Shown in pieces: positions 1 through 8,476 of a stretch of 64,000 bases of DNA (positions are counted from its first letter, which is position 1; each line of letters begins with the position of its first letter). This stretch comes from Nocardia alni (lineage in GTDB: Bacteria; Actinomycetota; Actinomycetes; Mycobacteriales; Mycobacteriaceae): positions 17,708 through 81,707 of the forward strand of contig NZ_JAGPOX010000024.1 of assembly GCF_019038435.1 (NCBI RefSeq), given 5' to 3'. Made by a program: the position numbers and the translations under genes. A model generated the notes under the pieces. It ran no database searches. It was given only the letters and a program-made list of their open reading frames with translations, and was not told where the DNA came from.

Positions 1-503
1 CCCGGCTGGACCTGGACATCGAGCCTATCGGGGACACCACGGCCGCGCTGAAGAGCGCCGACGTGGTACTCAGCGCCATCCGCGCCGGGAGCGAGCCGGT
101 GATCCGCGGAGACGCCGTCCGGGAGGGGGCACTGGTCTGCGGGATCTCCTCGGTGCGACCGCAGCACCGGGAGGTGGATATGGACCTGTGGTCCCGCAGC
201 CGAGTCGTGGTCGACGACCTCCCGCACGTCCGCGAGTCCGGCGACGGACTGGCCGCGACCGAGCTGCACTTGACCTCCGAGCAGGAGGTCAAGGAGCTGT
301 GGCAGGTGCTGCAGGATCCGGCGCAGGGCAGGCGCTCGGACTCCGAGCGGGTGCTCTTCAAGTCGGTCGGCACCGCCGAGCAGGACATCGCGCTGGCCGC
401 CCTGGTGGTGCGGCGCGCCCGGGAGGCGGGGATCGGCCAGGTGATCGAGGACTTCCCCGCAGTCCGTCCGATCCAGTCCAGGAGGCGGTCGCCGCAGCGG
501 TGA
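1..503 (+). CDS. Ornithine cyclodeaminase/mu-crystallin family protein, C-terminal part
   Basis: The open frame enters from the left edge and ends at TGA 501-503; only the last ~167 residues are present. The stretch SADVVLSAIRAG followed by VLFKSVGTAEQDIALAALVV is the typical C-terminal Rossmann part of the ornithine cyclodeaminase/mu-crystallin/ketimine reductase family, NAD(P)-dependent enzymes acting on amino or imino acids. The substrate cannot be told from this fragment. It lies 117 bp upstream of an isochorismatase-fold hydrolase on the same strand. The last residues (SRRRSPQR) are atypical, and the same reading frame continues beyond the stop with coding-like codons to TGA 591-593, so the 3' end may be altered by small indels. 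Confidence 0.75.
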   Translation, partial: RLDLDIEPIGDTTAALKSADVVLSAIRAGSEPVIRGDAVREGALVCGISSVRPQHREVDMDLWSRSRVVVDDLPHVRESGDGLAATELHLTSEQEVKELWQVLQDPAQGRRSDSERVLFKSVGTAEQDIALAALVVRRAREAGIGQVIEDFPAVRPIQSRRRSPQR

Positions 504-593
504 CCGCACGCCGCGTACCAGGGGATCCCCCTGTCCGGTACGGACCCGGCGGCGTACTTCGCGAGCATCGAGCCGTTCGTCGACGGCATCTGA
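504..593 (+). pseudogene. Possible in-frame continuation of the upstream gene after a stop
   Basis: After TGA 501-503 the same frame stays open to TGA 591-593. From about 522 nearly every codon ends in G or C and reads GIPLSGTDPAAYFASIEPF, as real genes here do. Just before the stop, a neighbouring frame (EAVAAAVTARR) looks more natural than the annotated one. Two compensating small indels near 470 and 505 would explain this. It could also be chance in high-GC DNA. Confidence 0.3.
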
Positions 594-620
594 CAGAACA
601 ACTGAGACGGAGGGAACTCC

Positions 621-1265
621 ATGGCTGAGACCAGCCCCGATCGCGGCATCGTGCCCAGCTCGCTCGACGAGCTGCTCCGGCCGGAGAAGTGCGCCCTGGT
701 GCTGTGGGACCTGCAGAACGGTCTGGCCGGCCAGACCGGCGAGACTCCCCGGCTGGCCCCGGTCTGGCGCAAGCTGATGGGCGCGGCCCGGGAGAGCGGG
801 GCGCTGATCGTGCGCAGCCGCCACCTGGCGCCCCGGCCCGAGCTGATGGACCTGCTGACCAGGTGGCGGATCACCCGCCGCACCCACGGAGAGAACCGGC
901 CCGACCACTACATGCAGCCGGGCGGGCAGGACACCGCGTTCCTGGAGGGCTTCGAGCCGGAGCCGGACGAGCTGGTGATCGAGAAGTCGGTCCCCTCGCT
1001 CTTCCACAACACCCCCGCGGACGCCCGGCTGCGGGCCCGCGGCATCACCACCGTGCTGCTGGCCGGGGTGGCCACCGACATCGGCATCGACTTCACCGCC
1101 CGGCACGCGATGGCCTACGGGTACTTCACCGCGGTCATCGAGGACGCTTCGGCCAGCTACACCCGCGAGGCGCACGAGCACGCGATGGCGATCCTGCGGC
1201 CGTCCGTCTTCGTCGCCTCCAGCGACGAGGTGATCGCCGGCTGGTCCCGACACGGCGCCGCCTGA
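621..1265 (+). CDS. Isochorismatase-family hydrolase lacking the nucleophilic Cys
   Basis: 214 residues, the usual size for the isochorismatase/nicotinamidase fold, cytosolic. Asp30 (LVLWDLQN) and Lys122 (VIEKSVPS) match the family catalytic Asp and Lys. The third position, normally Cys in amidases, is Gly155 in GVATDIGIDFTARHA. True isochorismatases (EntB, PhzD) also lack this Cys and use the Asp, so a vinyl-ether-type or other Cys-independent reaction is more likely than amide hydrolysis. The ATG follows a good ribosome site (ggaggga). Gene order with an ornithine cyclodeaminase homologue suggests catabolism of a nitrogenous compound, but the substrate is unknown. Confidence 0.8.
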   Translation: MAETSPDRGIVPSSLDELLRPEKCALVLWDLQNGLAGQTGETPRLAPVWRKLMGAARESGALIVRSRHLAPRPELMDLLTRWRITRRTHGENRPDHYMQPGGQDTAFLEGFEPEPDELVIEKSVPSLFHNTPADARLRARGITTVLLAGVATDIGIDFTARHAMAYGYFTAVIEDASASYTREAHEHAMAILRPSVFVASSDEVIAGWSRHGAA

Positions 1266-1277
1266 GCGATCCGCCAC

Positions 1278-1324
1278 CGACAGCCGCCCAGCGCCGCACC
1301 TCTCTTGGCACTGGGCGGCTGTCG
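1278..1324. terminator. Bidirectional hairpin between convergent genes
   Basis: A perfect 14-bp inverted repeat (cgacagccgcccag at 1278-1291 and its complement at 1311-1324) with a 19-nt loop sits exactly between the converging isochorismatase-fold and aldehyde dehydrogenase genes. There is no clear U-tract, which is common for actinobacterial terminators. Confidence 0.7.
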
Positions 1325-1328
1325 CACC

Positions 1329-2783
1329 TCAGGTGGGGGAGTTCACCGGCAGGGACAGGTACTGGCACTCCAGGTACTCGTCCAGGCCGTGGAGCCCGCC
1401 CTCGCGGCCGAGACCCGAGGTCTTGATTCCGCCGAAGGGTGCGGCGGCGGTGGAAACGAAGCCGCGGTTCACCCCGACGATCCCGAAGTCCAACGCCGTA
1501 CCCACCCGCAGCGCCTTGGACAGGTCCTGTGTGAAGACGTAGGAGGCCAGGCCGGCCTGGGTGGCGTTGGCCGTCCGGATCGCGTCCGCCTCGTCCTTGA
1601 AGCGGCTCACGCAGGCCACCGGACCGAAGATCTCCTCCCGTGCGATGGCGCATTCCCCGGGCACGTCCACGAGGAGTGTGGGCGGGTAGTAGCTGCCAGG
1701 GCCCTCGGGCAGCGGCGCCTGCGCGGCGATCCGGGCGCCGGCCGCGACCGCCTCGTCCACCAGCCGGGAGACCTTCCGCACCGCCGCGTCGTCGATCAGC
1801 GGACCGACGTCCGTACCCTCGGCCCGGCCGGCGCCGACGCGCAGGGCGTGGAACCGTTCGGCGAGCGCCTCCACGAACGCGTCCGCGCTCGCGTCCTGCA
1901 CCAGGATCCGGTTGGCCGCGATGCAGGACTGCCCGCTGTTGCGGAGCTTGGCGACCAGCACCTGGTCGAGATGGTCAGGCTCGGCGTCGTCGAAGACGAT
2001 CAGCGGGGCATCCCCGCCCAGCTCCATCGAGGAGTTCACCACCCGCTCGGCGCCCGCGCGCAGCAGCGCACTGCCGACCCCGGTCGAGCCGGTGAAGGAG
2101 ACCTTGCGCAGCGCCGGCGAGGCGAAGACCGCCTCGGAGACCTCTACCGCCCGCGTAGTGGAGAGCAGATTGACCACGCCGGCCGGCAGACCCAGCTCGT
2201 GCAGCAGCTCGACCAGCCGGACCGCGGTCAGCGGCGTCTGCGCTGCGGGCTTGACGACACTCGTGCAGCCGGCCGCCAGTGCCGGCGCCAGCTTGCGGGT
2301 GATCATCGCCAGCGGGAAGTTCCACGGCGTGATCAGCAGGCAGGGGCCGACCGGCCGGTACTGGGTCAGAATGCGCACCGCCCCCGCCGGGTCGGTGTAG
2401 TGCTCGCCGTGCGGGAGCTGGCTGGCCTGGTCGGCGAACCAGGCCAGGAACTGGGCGCCGTAGCCGACCTCGCCGCGGGCGTCGGCCAGGGTCTTGCCGC
2501 TCTCGGCGGTGATCAGATCGGCGAACTCTTCGGCGCGCTCCAGGACCGCGTTGTGCAGCTCGCGCAGCAGCCCGGCTCGCGTCCCGACCGGGGTCGCTCC
2601 CCAGGAGGACTGCGCGGCGGCAGCGGCCGCCAGGGCGTCGCTCGCGTCGGGTGCGCTCGCGTCCGCGAGGGTGGCCAGCACCGAGTCGTCCGCGGGGTTG
2701 CGCACCTCGAAGGTCCGGCCGTCGCTCCCGGCGCGCCAGGCGCCATCCACGTAGACGCCGGAGTGCGGTTCGGGTTCAGTCAT
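1329..2783 (-). CDS. NAD(P)-dependent aldehyde dehydrogenase (succinate-semialdehyde dehydrogenase type)
   Basis: 484 residues, full length for the ALDH superfamily. It has the TPWNFPLAM segment with Lys178 (VVKPA), the cofactor loop FTGSTGVGS, general base Glu254 (MELGGD) and nucleophile Cys287 (NSGQSC). It oxidises an aldehyde to an acid. The overall sequence is closest in feel to GabD-type succinate-semialdehyde dehydrogenases, but substrate assignment from sequence alone is weak. The start ATG overlaps by ATGACTGA the stop of an upstream coding remnant, so it was once the second gene of an operon. It converges on the isochorismatase-fold gene across a hairpin. Confidence 0.88.
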   Translation of the reverse strand: MTEPEPHSGVYVDGAWRAGSDGRTFEVRNPADDSVLATLADASAPDASDALAAAAAAQSSWGATPVGTRAGLLRELHNAVLERAEEFADLITAESGKTLADARGEVGYGAQFLAWFADQASQLPHGEHYTDPAGAVRILTQYRPVGPCLLITPWNFPLAMITRKLAPALAAGCTSVVKPAAQTPLTAVRLVELLHELGLPAGVVNLLSTTRAVEVSEAVFASPALRKVSFTGSTGVGSALLRAGAERVVNSSMELGGDAPLIVFDDAEPDHLDQVLVAKLRNSGQSCIAANRILVQDASADAFVEALAERFHALRVGAGRAEGTDVGPLIDDAAVRKVSRLVDEAVAAGARIAAQAPLPEGPGSYYPPTLLVDVPGECAIAREEIFGPVACVSRFKDEADAIRTANATQAGLASYVFTQDLSKALRVGTALDFGIVGVNRGFVSTAAAPFGGIKTSGLGREGGLHGLDEYLECQYLSLPVNSPT

Positions 2784-2884
2784 CTTCCATCTCCTTGATG
2801 TGGCTGCGGGCCTTCGCGGCGACGCGCTCGGTCAGCGCCCCGTACTCCGCGAACTCGGTGATCCGGTTGCGCTGATTTTCAGAC
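2776..2884 (-). pseudogene. 3' remnant of an unidentified gene upstream of the aldehyde dehydrogenase
   Basis: On the minus strand an open frame reads RNRITEFAEYGALTERVAAK and so on, ending in TGA 2778-2776, which overlaps the aldehyde dehydrogenase ATG. The composition is coding-like and helical, but the frame has no start codon and meets a stop about 20 codons upstream, inside AT-rich DNA. This looks like the last ~33 codons of a gene whose 5' part was deleted. Family not recognised. Confidence 0.45.
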
Positions 2885-3099
2885 TTTCCACACTGGCCGG
2901 AAGGCGGCCGATCTAGAGTATACTGTATTCACTATCCTAGTAATAGGAGCGCTGTCGACGCCGACGGGATGTTCCGGGCGACCGTGAAAATCGCTCGAAT
3001 TTATACAGCTACAACCGTTGACACGGTTTCGGGGGCGCGCCTAACTTACTGGATACATTATATAGCTGGGCATCGTTGCCCGGAGAAGGAGGTATCGCC
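2885..3099. promoter_or_regulatory. AT-rich divergent intergenic region with palindrome AGTATACT
   Basis: This 215-bp stretch is conspicuously AT-rich against its surroundings and separates the minus-strand aldehyde dehydrogenase unit from the plus-strand hydrolase/transporter operon. It contains the perfect palindrome AGTATACT (2917-2924) and a TTGACA hexamer at 3018-3023, with TAACTT 18 bp downstream as a possible promoter for the dienelactone hydrolase. A ribosome site gaaggagg lies at 3085-3092. The GntR fragment at the far end of the operon suggests the site may once have been a GntR operator; this is inference. Confidence 0.4.
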
Positions 3100-3852
3100 G
3101 TGAGGGAAGACCGCCTCTTCGTCCCCACCCCGGACGGACCGATGGAGACCGCGGTGGTCTGGCCGGAGGGATCCGGACCGTTCCCCGCGGTGGTGATGTA
3201 CCACCACATCGGGGGTCTCCACGAAGGTCTGCTCGCCCTCGCCCGCCGGCTCGCGTCCTACGGCTACTGCGTCTTCGCGCCGTCGCTGTACTGGCGGGTC
3301 GGCACGGTGGAGATCGACCCGGACAACACCGACCCGGTCTCGCTGGCCATGCGCGGGGTGGTCGTCAAGACCGCCGAGACGCCGTTTCAGGTCATGAACG
3401 ACACCCGCTACCTGCTCGACTACATCAAGCACATGCGGCAGGTGGACGACGGCCCGCGCGGCGCCGTCGGCTACTGCCTCGGCGGGCTCTTCGCGGTCCG
3501 CGCCTCCTGCGTCTTCCCGGACGAGATCAAAGCCTCCGCCTCGCTGTACGGGGTGGGGATGCTGACCGAGGGCGAGGAGTCGCTGGAGGCGACGCTCGGG
3601 CGGATGACGGGGTCCACGTACCTCGCCTTCGCCGAGCACGACAAGCACGTCAGCGCCGAGGACGTGGAGCGGGTGCGGGAGCTGTTCGCCAAGCACTGCG
3701 AGGCCGACTGGTCGGTCGAGCGGCTGGACGGCACCCGGCACGGCTTCGCCTTCCCCGGGCGGCCGATGTACGACTTCGAGGCCGCGGAGCACACCTGGGA
3801 CAAGGTGCTCAGCGTGTTCGACGCCAGGCTCGGGACCGGTGCGGGCTCCTGA
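3100..3852 (+). CDS. Dienelactone hydrolase family protein
   Basis: 250 residues from GTG 3100, chosen because gaaggagg lies 7 nt before it; an in-frame TTG at 3076 lacks such a site. This alpha/beta hydrolase of the dienelactone hydrolase type has catalytic Cys126 (GYCLGG), Asp181 (AEHDKH) and His214 (GTRHGF), in the family order and spacing. Such enzymes open lactones formed in ring-cleavage pathways, and relatives hydrolyse other esters. Its stop overlaps the ATG of the binding-protein gene (TGATG), so it is the first gene of the transporter operon and probably acts on the imported compound or a product of it. Confidence 0.85.
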   Translation: MREDRLFVPTPDGPMETAVVWPEGSGPFPAVVMYHHIGGLHEGLLALARRLASYGYCVFAPSLYWRVGTVEIDPDNTDPVSLAMRGVVVKTAETPFQVMNDTRYLLDYIKHMRQVDDGPRGAVGYCLGGLFAVRASCVFPDEIKASASLYGVGMLTEGEESLEATLGRMTGSTYLAFAEHDKHVSAEDVERVRELFAKHCEADWSVERLDGTRHGFAFPGRPMYDFEAAEHTWDKVLSVFDARLGTGAGS

Positions 3853-5060
3853 TGCGCTGTCCAGACAAGGGCTCTGCTCCGGTCCGCCGCCGGCGCAGAG
3901 CGTCCAAGTCCGTTGTCGCAGCGGCGGTCTGCGGATTGCTGTCGGCATCCCTCGCCGCCTGCGGCTCCGACCGGGCCCGCTCGGACAGCGCGCCCGGGCC
4001 GGTGGTGATCGGCGTCTCGGCCGCCCAGACCGGATACCTGTCCTCGGTCGACCTCGGCTACATCGCGGGGCTCAGGCTCGCCGTGCAGGAGATCAATGCC
4101 GCCGGCGGCGCGGGTGGCCGCAGACTGGAGATCTCCGGGGTCTCGGACGAGCAGTCCAATCCGGTGGTCGGAGTGCAGAACGTCAACAAGCTGGTGAACG
4201 CCGACAGTGTGGACGCCATTCTGGCCGGCGGGGACTCCACGGCCTGCAGTGCCGCGCGGCCGGTGGTCACCCGCAACCAGCTGCCGATGGTCTGCGTCGC
4301 ACCGCCGCCCACCGGGAGCGCCTACCAGTTCGAGGTGTCCAGCTCGGTGGGCAAGATGGTCGAGACGATCATGGCCTATGTCAAGCACCTCGAGGTGAAG
4401 TCGGTGGCTTTCCTCGCCACCACCAGCGTGTACGGGCAGCTCATCGGCACCCTGGTCAAGGCGGCCGTCCAGGCGGACGGGATCAGTATCAGCTCCACCA
4501 CGACCGTCTCCGCCACGGCGACCGACATGACGGCGACCATGCAGCAGGTGGCGGCCTCGCACCCGGGGGCGGTGGTGGACTCGATCGTCGGCCCCGGCCA
4601 CATCCTGGAGGCCAAGGGCGCCGAGGCCGCGGGACTCGACGTGCCGGTGATCCAGATGAGCGACACCCTGCAGACCTTCGAACAGGCGGCGGCGGCCTAT
4701 CCCAGGACGGAGTTCGTCGTCCAGGCCCCGCAGGCCTATCCGCTGATCCCGGACACCGCCCTGCGGCAGGCGGACCAAACCTTCCTCACCGCATACCAGG
4801 CCTCGCACGGAGATTCGGCGCTGGTCACCTCGGCCGCGTACGGCTGGGACGCCGTGCACATCCTCGCCGAGGCGGTGGCCCGCTCGGGCAGTGCCACCGG
4901 CCCGAAGGTGCAGGCCGAACTCAACTCGCTGAGCTGGCAGGGCGCGGTGAGCTCCTACCGCTACTCCACGAAGGACCACACCGGTCAGAACGCCACGGCC
5001 AACCCCAACTCGATAGGTAGCTACTCCGGTGACAAGCTCCACATCACTTTCCAGGGATGA
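3852..5060 (+). CDS. Branched-chain amino acid/amide-type ABC transporter substrate-binding lipoprotein
   Basis: 402 residues. The N-terminus has an Arg-rich n-region, a hydrophobic stretch and a lipobox LAAC ending at about residue 37, so it is exported and lipid-anchored. The mature part starts VVIGVSAAQTGYLS and fits the periplasmic binding protein type I (LivJ/LivK) fold that captures amino acids, amides or small aromatic acids. The gene starts inside the stop of the dienelactone hydrolase and is followed with overlap by livF-, livM-, livG- and livH-type genes. The ligand cannot be read from sequence; the presence of a lactone hydrolase hints at a non-amino-acid ligand. Confidence 0.88.
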   Translation: MRCPDKGSAPVRRRRRASKSVVAAAVCGLLSASLAACGSDRARSDSAPGPVVIGVSAAQTGYLSSVDLGYIAGLRLAVQEINAAGGAGGRRLEISGVSDEQSNPVVGVQNVNKLVNADSVDAILAGGDSTACSAARPVVTRNQLPMVCVAPPPTGSAYQFEVSSSVGKMVETIMAYVKHLEVKSVAFLATTSVYGQLIGTLVKAAVQADGISISSTTTVSATATDMTATMQQVAASHPGAVVDSIVGPGHILEAKGAEAAGLDVPVIQMSDTLQTFEQAAAAYPRTEFVVQAPQAYPLIPDTALRQADQTFLTAYQASHGDSALVTSAAYGWDAVHILAEAVARSGSATGPKVQAELNSLSWQGAVSSYRYSTKDHTGQNATANPNSIGSYSGDKLHITFQG

Positions 5061-5829
5061 GAACGGCACCCGGCCGCCAGACCCGGCGACCGCGGTGGTC
5101 GAGGCCGCCGGGCTGGGCGTCGCCTACGGCCGGGTGCAGGCGCTCGAGGGTGTGTCGATGTCCCTGCTCCGCGGGGAGACCGCCCTGGTGCTCGGACTGA
5201 ACGGGGCCGGCAAGACCACCCTCCTCAAAGCACTGGCCGGACTGGTCGAGGCCGGCACCGGGACCGTCCGCCTCGGCGGTCTCGACGTCACGGCCATGCC
5301 GACGCATCGACGGGCTAGAGCCGGGCTCTCATTGGTCCCGGAGGGACGGGGAGTGCTGCCGGGCCTCAGCGTCCGCGACAACATCCTGCTCGGACTGCAC
5401 ACCGCCCCGCGCCGCCGCCGTCGCTCCGAGCACGAGGCGCTGGACTGGTCGACCGCCTTCTTCCCACCGCTGCGGGCCAAGATGAAGCAGGACTGCTCCA
5501 CACTGAGCGGCGGCGAGATGCAGATGCTCGGCACGGCGCGGGCCCTGGTCGCCGACCCCAAGGTGCTGATGATCGACGAACCCTCGCTCGGTCTTGCCCC
5601 GAAGGCGACGGCGACTGTCTACCAGGCGCTGGGTCGCCTCCAGGAGGAGGGGATCTCGCTGCTGATCGTGGAGCAGAAGTCGGTCCCGCTGGTTCGGGAT
5701 CCTGACCGGGTGGTGGTGCTGCGCAGCGGGCGCGTGGTCCGCGAGCTGCGGCACGCCCTGCCCTCCCCGGAGGAGCTGTCCGAGATCTACCTGGGCGGGG
5801 AGACCGAGAAGGAAGAAGGAGCCTTATGA
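5029..5829 (+). CDS. ABC transporter ATP-binding protein, LivF type
   Basis: 266 residues from GTG 5029, overlapping the preceding gene by 32 bp. It has Walker A (GLNGAGKTT), signature LSGGE, Walker B (VLMIDEPS) and the LivF-typical VEQ in the switch position. A 15-20 residue extension precedes the conserved fold, and a later in-frame GTG near 5095 is an alternative start. It supplies ATP hydrolysis for the importer together with the LivG-type subunit. Its stop overlaps the next ATG (ATGA). Confidence 0.88.
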   Translation: MTSSTSLSRDENGTRPPDPATAVVEAAGLGVAYGRVQALEGVSMSLLRGETALVLGLNGAGKTTLLKALAGLVEAGTGTVRLGGLDVTAMPTHRRARAGLSLVPEGRGVLPGLSVRDNILLGLHTAPRRRRRSEHEALDWSTAFFPPLRAKMKQDCSTLSGGEMQMLGTARALVADPKVLMIDEPSLGLAPKATATVYQALGRLQEEGISLLIVEQKSVPLVRDPDRVVVLRSGRVVRELRHALPSPEELSEIYLGGETEKEEGAL

Positions 5830-6836
5830 GGTCCGAACTGTGGGAGAGAAGGAACGGCCTGGTCGTCCTGGCCGTGGGCGCGATACTGGTCGGCGTCGCG
5901 GTCTCCGGCTCCGCGTACTGGCTGTACTTGTTCTGCCTGGTGGCGATCTACGCGATCGTCGGGATCGGGTTCAACGTCGCCCTCGGGGTCGCGGGCCAGG
6001 TGACCTTCGCCCAGGTCGGCTTCATGGCGATCGGCGCCTACACCAGCGCGCTGCTCGAGGTGAAGGAGCACTGGAACCCGTGGCTCGCGATCCTCGCCGG
6101 GGTGGTGTTCTCCGCGGCCGTCGCCGCCCTGGTCTACCTGCCCTTCCTGCGGCTCAGGGGGCACTACCTCGCGATGGGCACGCTGGCGCTGGCCCTCGGC
6201 GTGCAGTCCCTGGCGACCAACGCCAGGGGCCTGACCGGCGGCGCCCTGGGCGTGGGCGACATCCCGACGATGACTATCGGCGGCTTCGCCGTCGACCAGA
6301 CCATCGACTACTTCGTCCTGTTCTGGGTCGCCGCCGGGATCTGCCTCGGCGTCTACCACCTGCTGGTCTCCTCCCACCTGGGCCGGGCTTGGCGCGCGGT
6401 GGCGGCGCGGCCGGACGTGCCGGAGTCGGTCGGCGTCTCGGTCTCCCGGGTGCGGCTGCTCGCACTGGTGGTGGCGAGCGGGATGGCCGGGCTGGCGGGG
6501 GCGCTCTTCGGGCAGTTCCTCAGCTATGTGTCCCCCGACTACTTCGACTCGGTGATGATCGGCAACATCTTCTTCGTGCTCATCGTCGGCGGCAGCGGCC
6601 AGTTGGCCGGACCGCTGATCGGGGCGGCACTGGTGGTGCTGCTGCCGGAGCAGATCTCCTTCTTCGGCAGCTGGCAGAACGTGGCGATGCTCGCCGTACT
6701 GCTGCTCTGGCTGATCCTCTGGCCCTCCGGGATCCTCGGCGACGGCCGGGAACTGGGCAGCATCCGCGGGCTGCTGCCGAGACGCCGGCGGCTGCCGTTC
6801 GCCGCGACGAGGACGCGGACGCAGGAGGCGGTATGA
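5826..6836 (+). CDS. ABC transporter permease, LivM type
   Basis: 336 residues with about nine hydrophobic segments and the LivM/LivH family signature GLTGGALGVGDIP. The Arg-rich tail is cytoplasmic. It forms the membrane channel with the LivH-type protein. Start and stop overlap the neighbouring genes by four bases each (ATGA), showing tight translational coupling. Confidence 0.88.
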   Translation: MRSELWERRNGLVVLAVGAILVGVAVSGSAYWLYLFCLVAIYAIVGIGFNVALGVAGQVTFAQVGFMAIGAYTSALLEVKEHWNPWLAILAGVVFSAAVAALVYLPFLRLRGHYLAMGTLALALGVQSLATNARGLTGGALGVGDIPTMTIGGFAVDQTIDYFVLFWVAAGICLGVYHLLVSSHLGRAWRAVAARPDVPESVGVSVSRVRLLALVVASGMAGLAGALFGQFLSYVSPDYFDSVMIGNIFFVLIVGGSGQLAGPLIGAALVVLLPEQISFFGSWQNVAMLAVLLLWLILWPSGILGDGRELGSIRGLLPRRRRLPFAATRTRTQEAV

Positions 6837-7600
6837 CCCAGCAACTGCTGGATGTGGCGGGCGTGTCGCGTTCCTTCGGCGGGGTCAGGGCGGTCGACGA
6901 TGTGTCGCTTTCCGTCCTCCCGGGCGAGACGGTCGGGCTGATCGGGCCGAACGGCGCCGGCAAGTCCACCATGCTCGCCCTGATCGCCGGAGCCCTCCGC
7001 CCGGACCGCGGCACCGTGCGGTTCGCGGGGCACGACGTCACCTCGTACGCCACTGCCAAGCGGGCCCGGCTCGGGCTGGTGCGGACCTTCCAGGCGGCCA
7101 GCCCGCTGACGCGGATGACCGTGAAGGAGAACGTCCTGGCGGGCTACGCCTCCTCCTTTCGGGCCGGCGCGGTCGAGGTCCTGCTGAGGTCGCCGCGGAT
7201 GCGGCGCGAGGAGCGCGCCTTCGGCGAGAAGGCCGACGAACTCCTCGAGTACTGCGGCCTCGCCGCCGACGCGGATCGGCCCGCTGGGGAGCTCTCCTTC
7301 GGCCGGCTGCGTCTGCTGGAGGTGGCCCGGGTGCTGGCGGCCGGCCCCCGGCTGCTGCTGCTCGACGAGCCGGGGGCCGGGCTCAACCACGTGGAGATCG
7401 ACCGGCTGGCCGGGCTGCTCGACGATGTGCGGGCGCGCGGCACCTCGGTGCTGGTGGTCGACCACGACGTGTCCTTCCTCTTCTCCCTCTGCGACCGGGT
7501 CACCCTGCTCGACTTCGGCCGGCTGATCCTCAGCGGGCCCGCACAGCAGGTGCGGGAGAGCGAGGAACTGAGAACCGTCTACCTGGGAGAGCCCTCGTGA
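6833..7600 (+). CDS. ABC transporter ATP-binding protein, LivG type
   Basis: 255 residues starting MTQQLLDVAG at the ATGA overlap; the longer open frame upstream is only out-of-frame sequence of the permease gene. Walker A is GPNGAGKST, the signature region is LSFGRLRLLEVAR (a variant of LSGGQ with Phe in place of the first Gly) and Walker B is LLLLDEPGAG, followed by a VVDHDVSF switch. It pairs with the LivF-type ATPase. Confidence 0.87.
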   Translation: MTQQLLDVAGVSRSFGGVRAVDDVSLSVLPGETVGLIGPNGAGKSTMLALIAGALRPDRGTVRFAGHDVTSYATAKRARLGLVRTFQAASPLTRMTVKENVLAGYASSFRAGAVEVLLRSPRMRREERAFGEKADELLEYCGLAADADRPAGELSFGRLRLLEVARVLAAGPRLLLLDEPGAGLNHVEIDRLAGLLDDVRARGTSVLVVDHDVSFLFSLCDRVTLLDFGRLILSGPAQQVRESEELRTVYLGEPS

Positions 7601-8463
7601 TCGCCACCCTGGCCGTGGGCCTGGCCCTCGGCGCGATGTACGCACTGGTCGCGACCGGCTACACGATCGTCTACCGGGCCACCGGTGTGATCAACTTCGC
7701 CTCCGGGACCTATGTGGTGGTCGGCGGACTGGGCAGCTACTGGCTCTCCGAGCAGGAGCACTGGCCGTACGGCCTCGCGGTGGTCGGCGGGACGGTGCTG
7801 GCGGGGGTCTGGAGCAGCGTGCTCTGGTTCGTGATCATCGTCCCGCTCTGGCGCCGCCGGAGCCCCGGTTACATCGTCCTGCTCAGCACCGTGATGGTCG
7901 CGGCGCTCTCCGCCCCGCTGATCGAGAAGCTGGTCACGCCGGACGCGCAGACCCTCCCGGCCTGGGTGCCGGGCTGGCAGGTCCGGGTGGGGCAAAGCCG
8001 GATCAGCGGGCAGTACGTGCTGATCATGGCGGTCTCGATCGCGGTCGTGGTCGCCGTCACCCTGCTGCTGAGGTACTCCACCACCGGCCGGCGGCTGCGC
8101 GCTTGTGCGGCGAACCGGGAGACCAGCCGGCTGCTCGGCATTCACCCCGAGGGGGTCGGCGCGGTGGCGATGGCGGTCACCGGGCTGCTCGGTGGGCTGG
8201 CCGGGGCGATGGCCATCGCGGCGCAGGCCATCCAGCCGGACGTCGGCCTGTCCCTGAGCGTCTTCGCCTTCGTCGCCGCGGTTTTCGGCGGACTGGAGAG
8301 CGCCGCCGGGGCCTTCGCCGGCGGGCTGGTGCTCGGGGTCGCGCAGACCCTGGTGGACCGGTACTACACGGCCAGCTACGACGAGCTGATCGTCTTCGGG
8401 CTGCTGACAGCGGTGCTGCTGCTCCGGCCGCAGGGGCTGCTGGTCCGTTCCCGGCCACGATGA
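7597..8463 (+). CDS. ABC transporter permease, LivH type
   Basis: 288 residues from GTG 7597, overlapping the livG-type stop. It has about eight membrane segments and the LivH hallmarks ALGAMYALVATGYTIVY near the N-terminus and ACAANRETSRLLGI before the second half. It completes a five-protein importer (binding protein, two permeases, two ATPases), though the order K-F-M-G-H differs from the Escherichia coli order. Confidence 0.88.
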   Translation: MIATLAVGLALGAMYALVATGYTIVYRATGVINFASGTYVVVGGLGSYWLSEQEHWPYGLAVVGGTVLAGVWSSVLWFVIIVPLWRRRSPGYIVLLSTVMVAALSAPLIEKLVTPDAQTLPAWVPGWQVRVGQSRISGQYVLIMAVSIAVVVAVTLLLRYSTTGRRLRACAANRETSRLLGIHPEGVGAVAMAVTGLLGGLAGAMAIAAQAIQPDVGLSLSVFAFVAAVFGGLESAAGAFAGGLVLGVAQTLVDRYYTASYDELIVFGLLTAVLLLRPQGLLVRSRPR

Positions 8464-8476
8464 GGCGGGCGGCATT

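Noticed and set aside
1305..2798. 497-codon plus-strand open frame opposite the aldehyde dehydrogenase
   Set aside because: Antisense shadow: rich in Arg, Gln and Gly with no family motifs, while the minus strand has a complete ALDH.
3471..5069. 532-codon minus-strand open frame across the hydrolase and binding-protein genes
   Set aside because: Spans two clear plus-strand genes and shows only low-complexity His/Arg/Gly sequence.
5840..6832. Apparent long N-terminal extension of the LivG-type ATPase
   Set aside because: Out-of-frame reading of livM; the true ATG is at the ATGA overlap at 6833.
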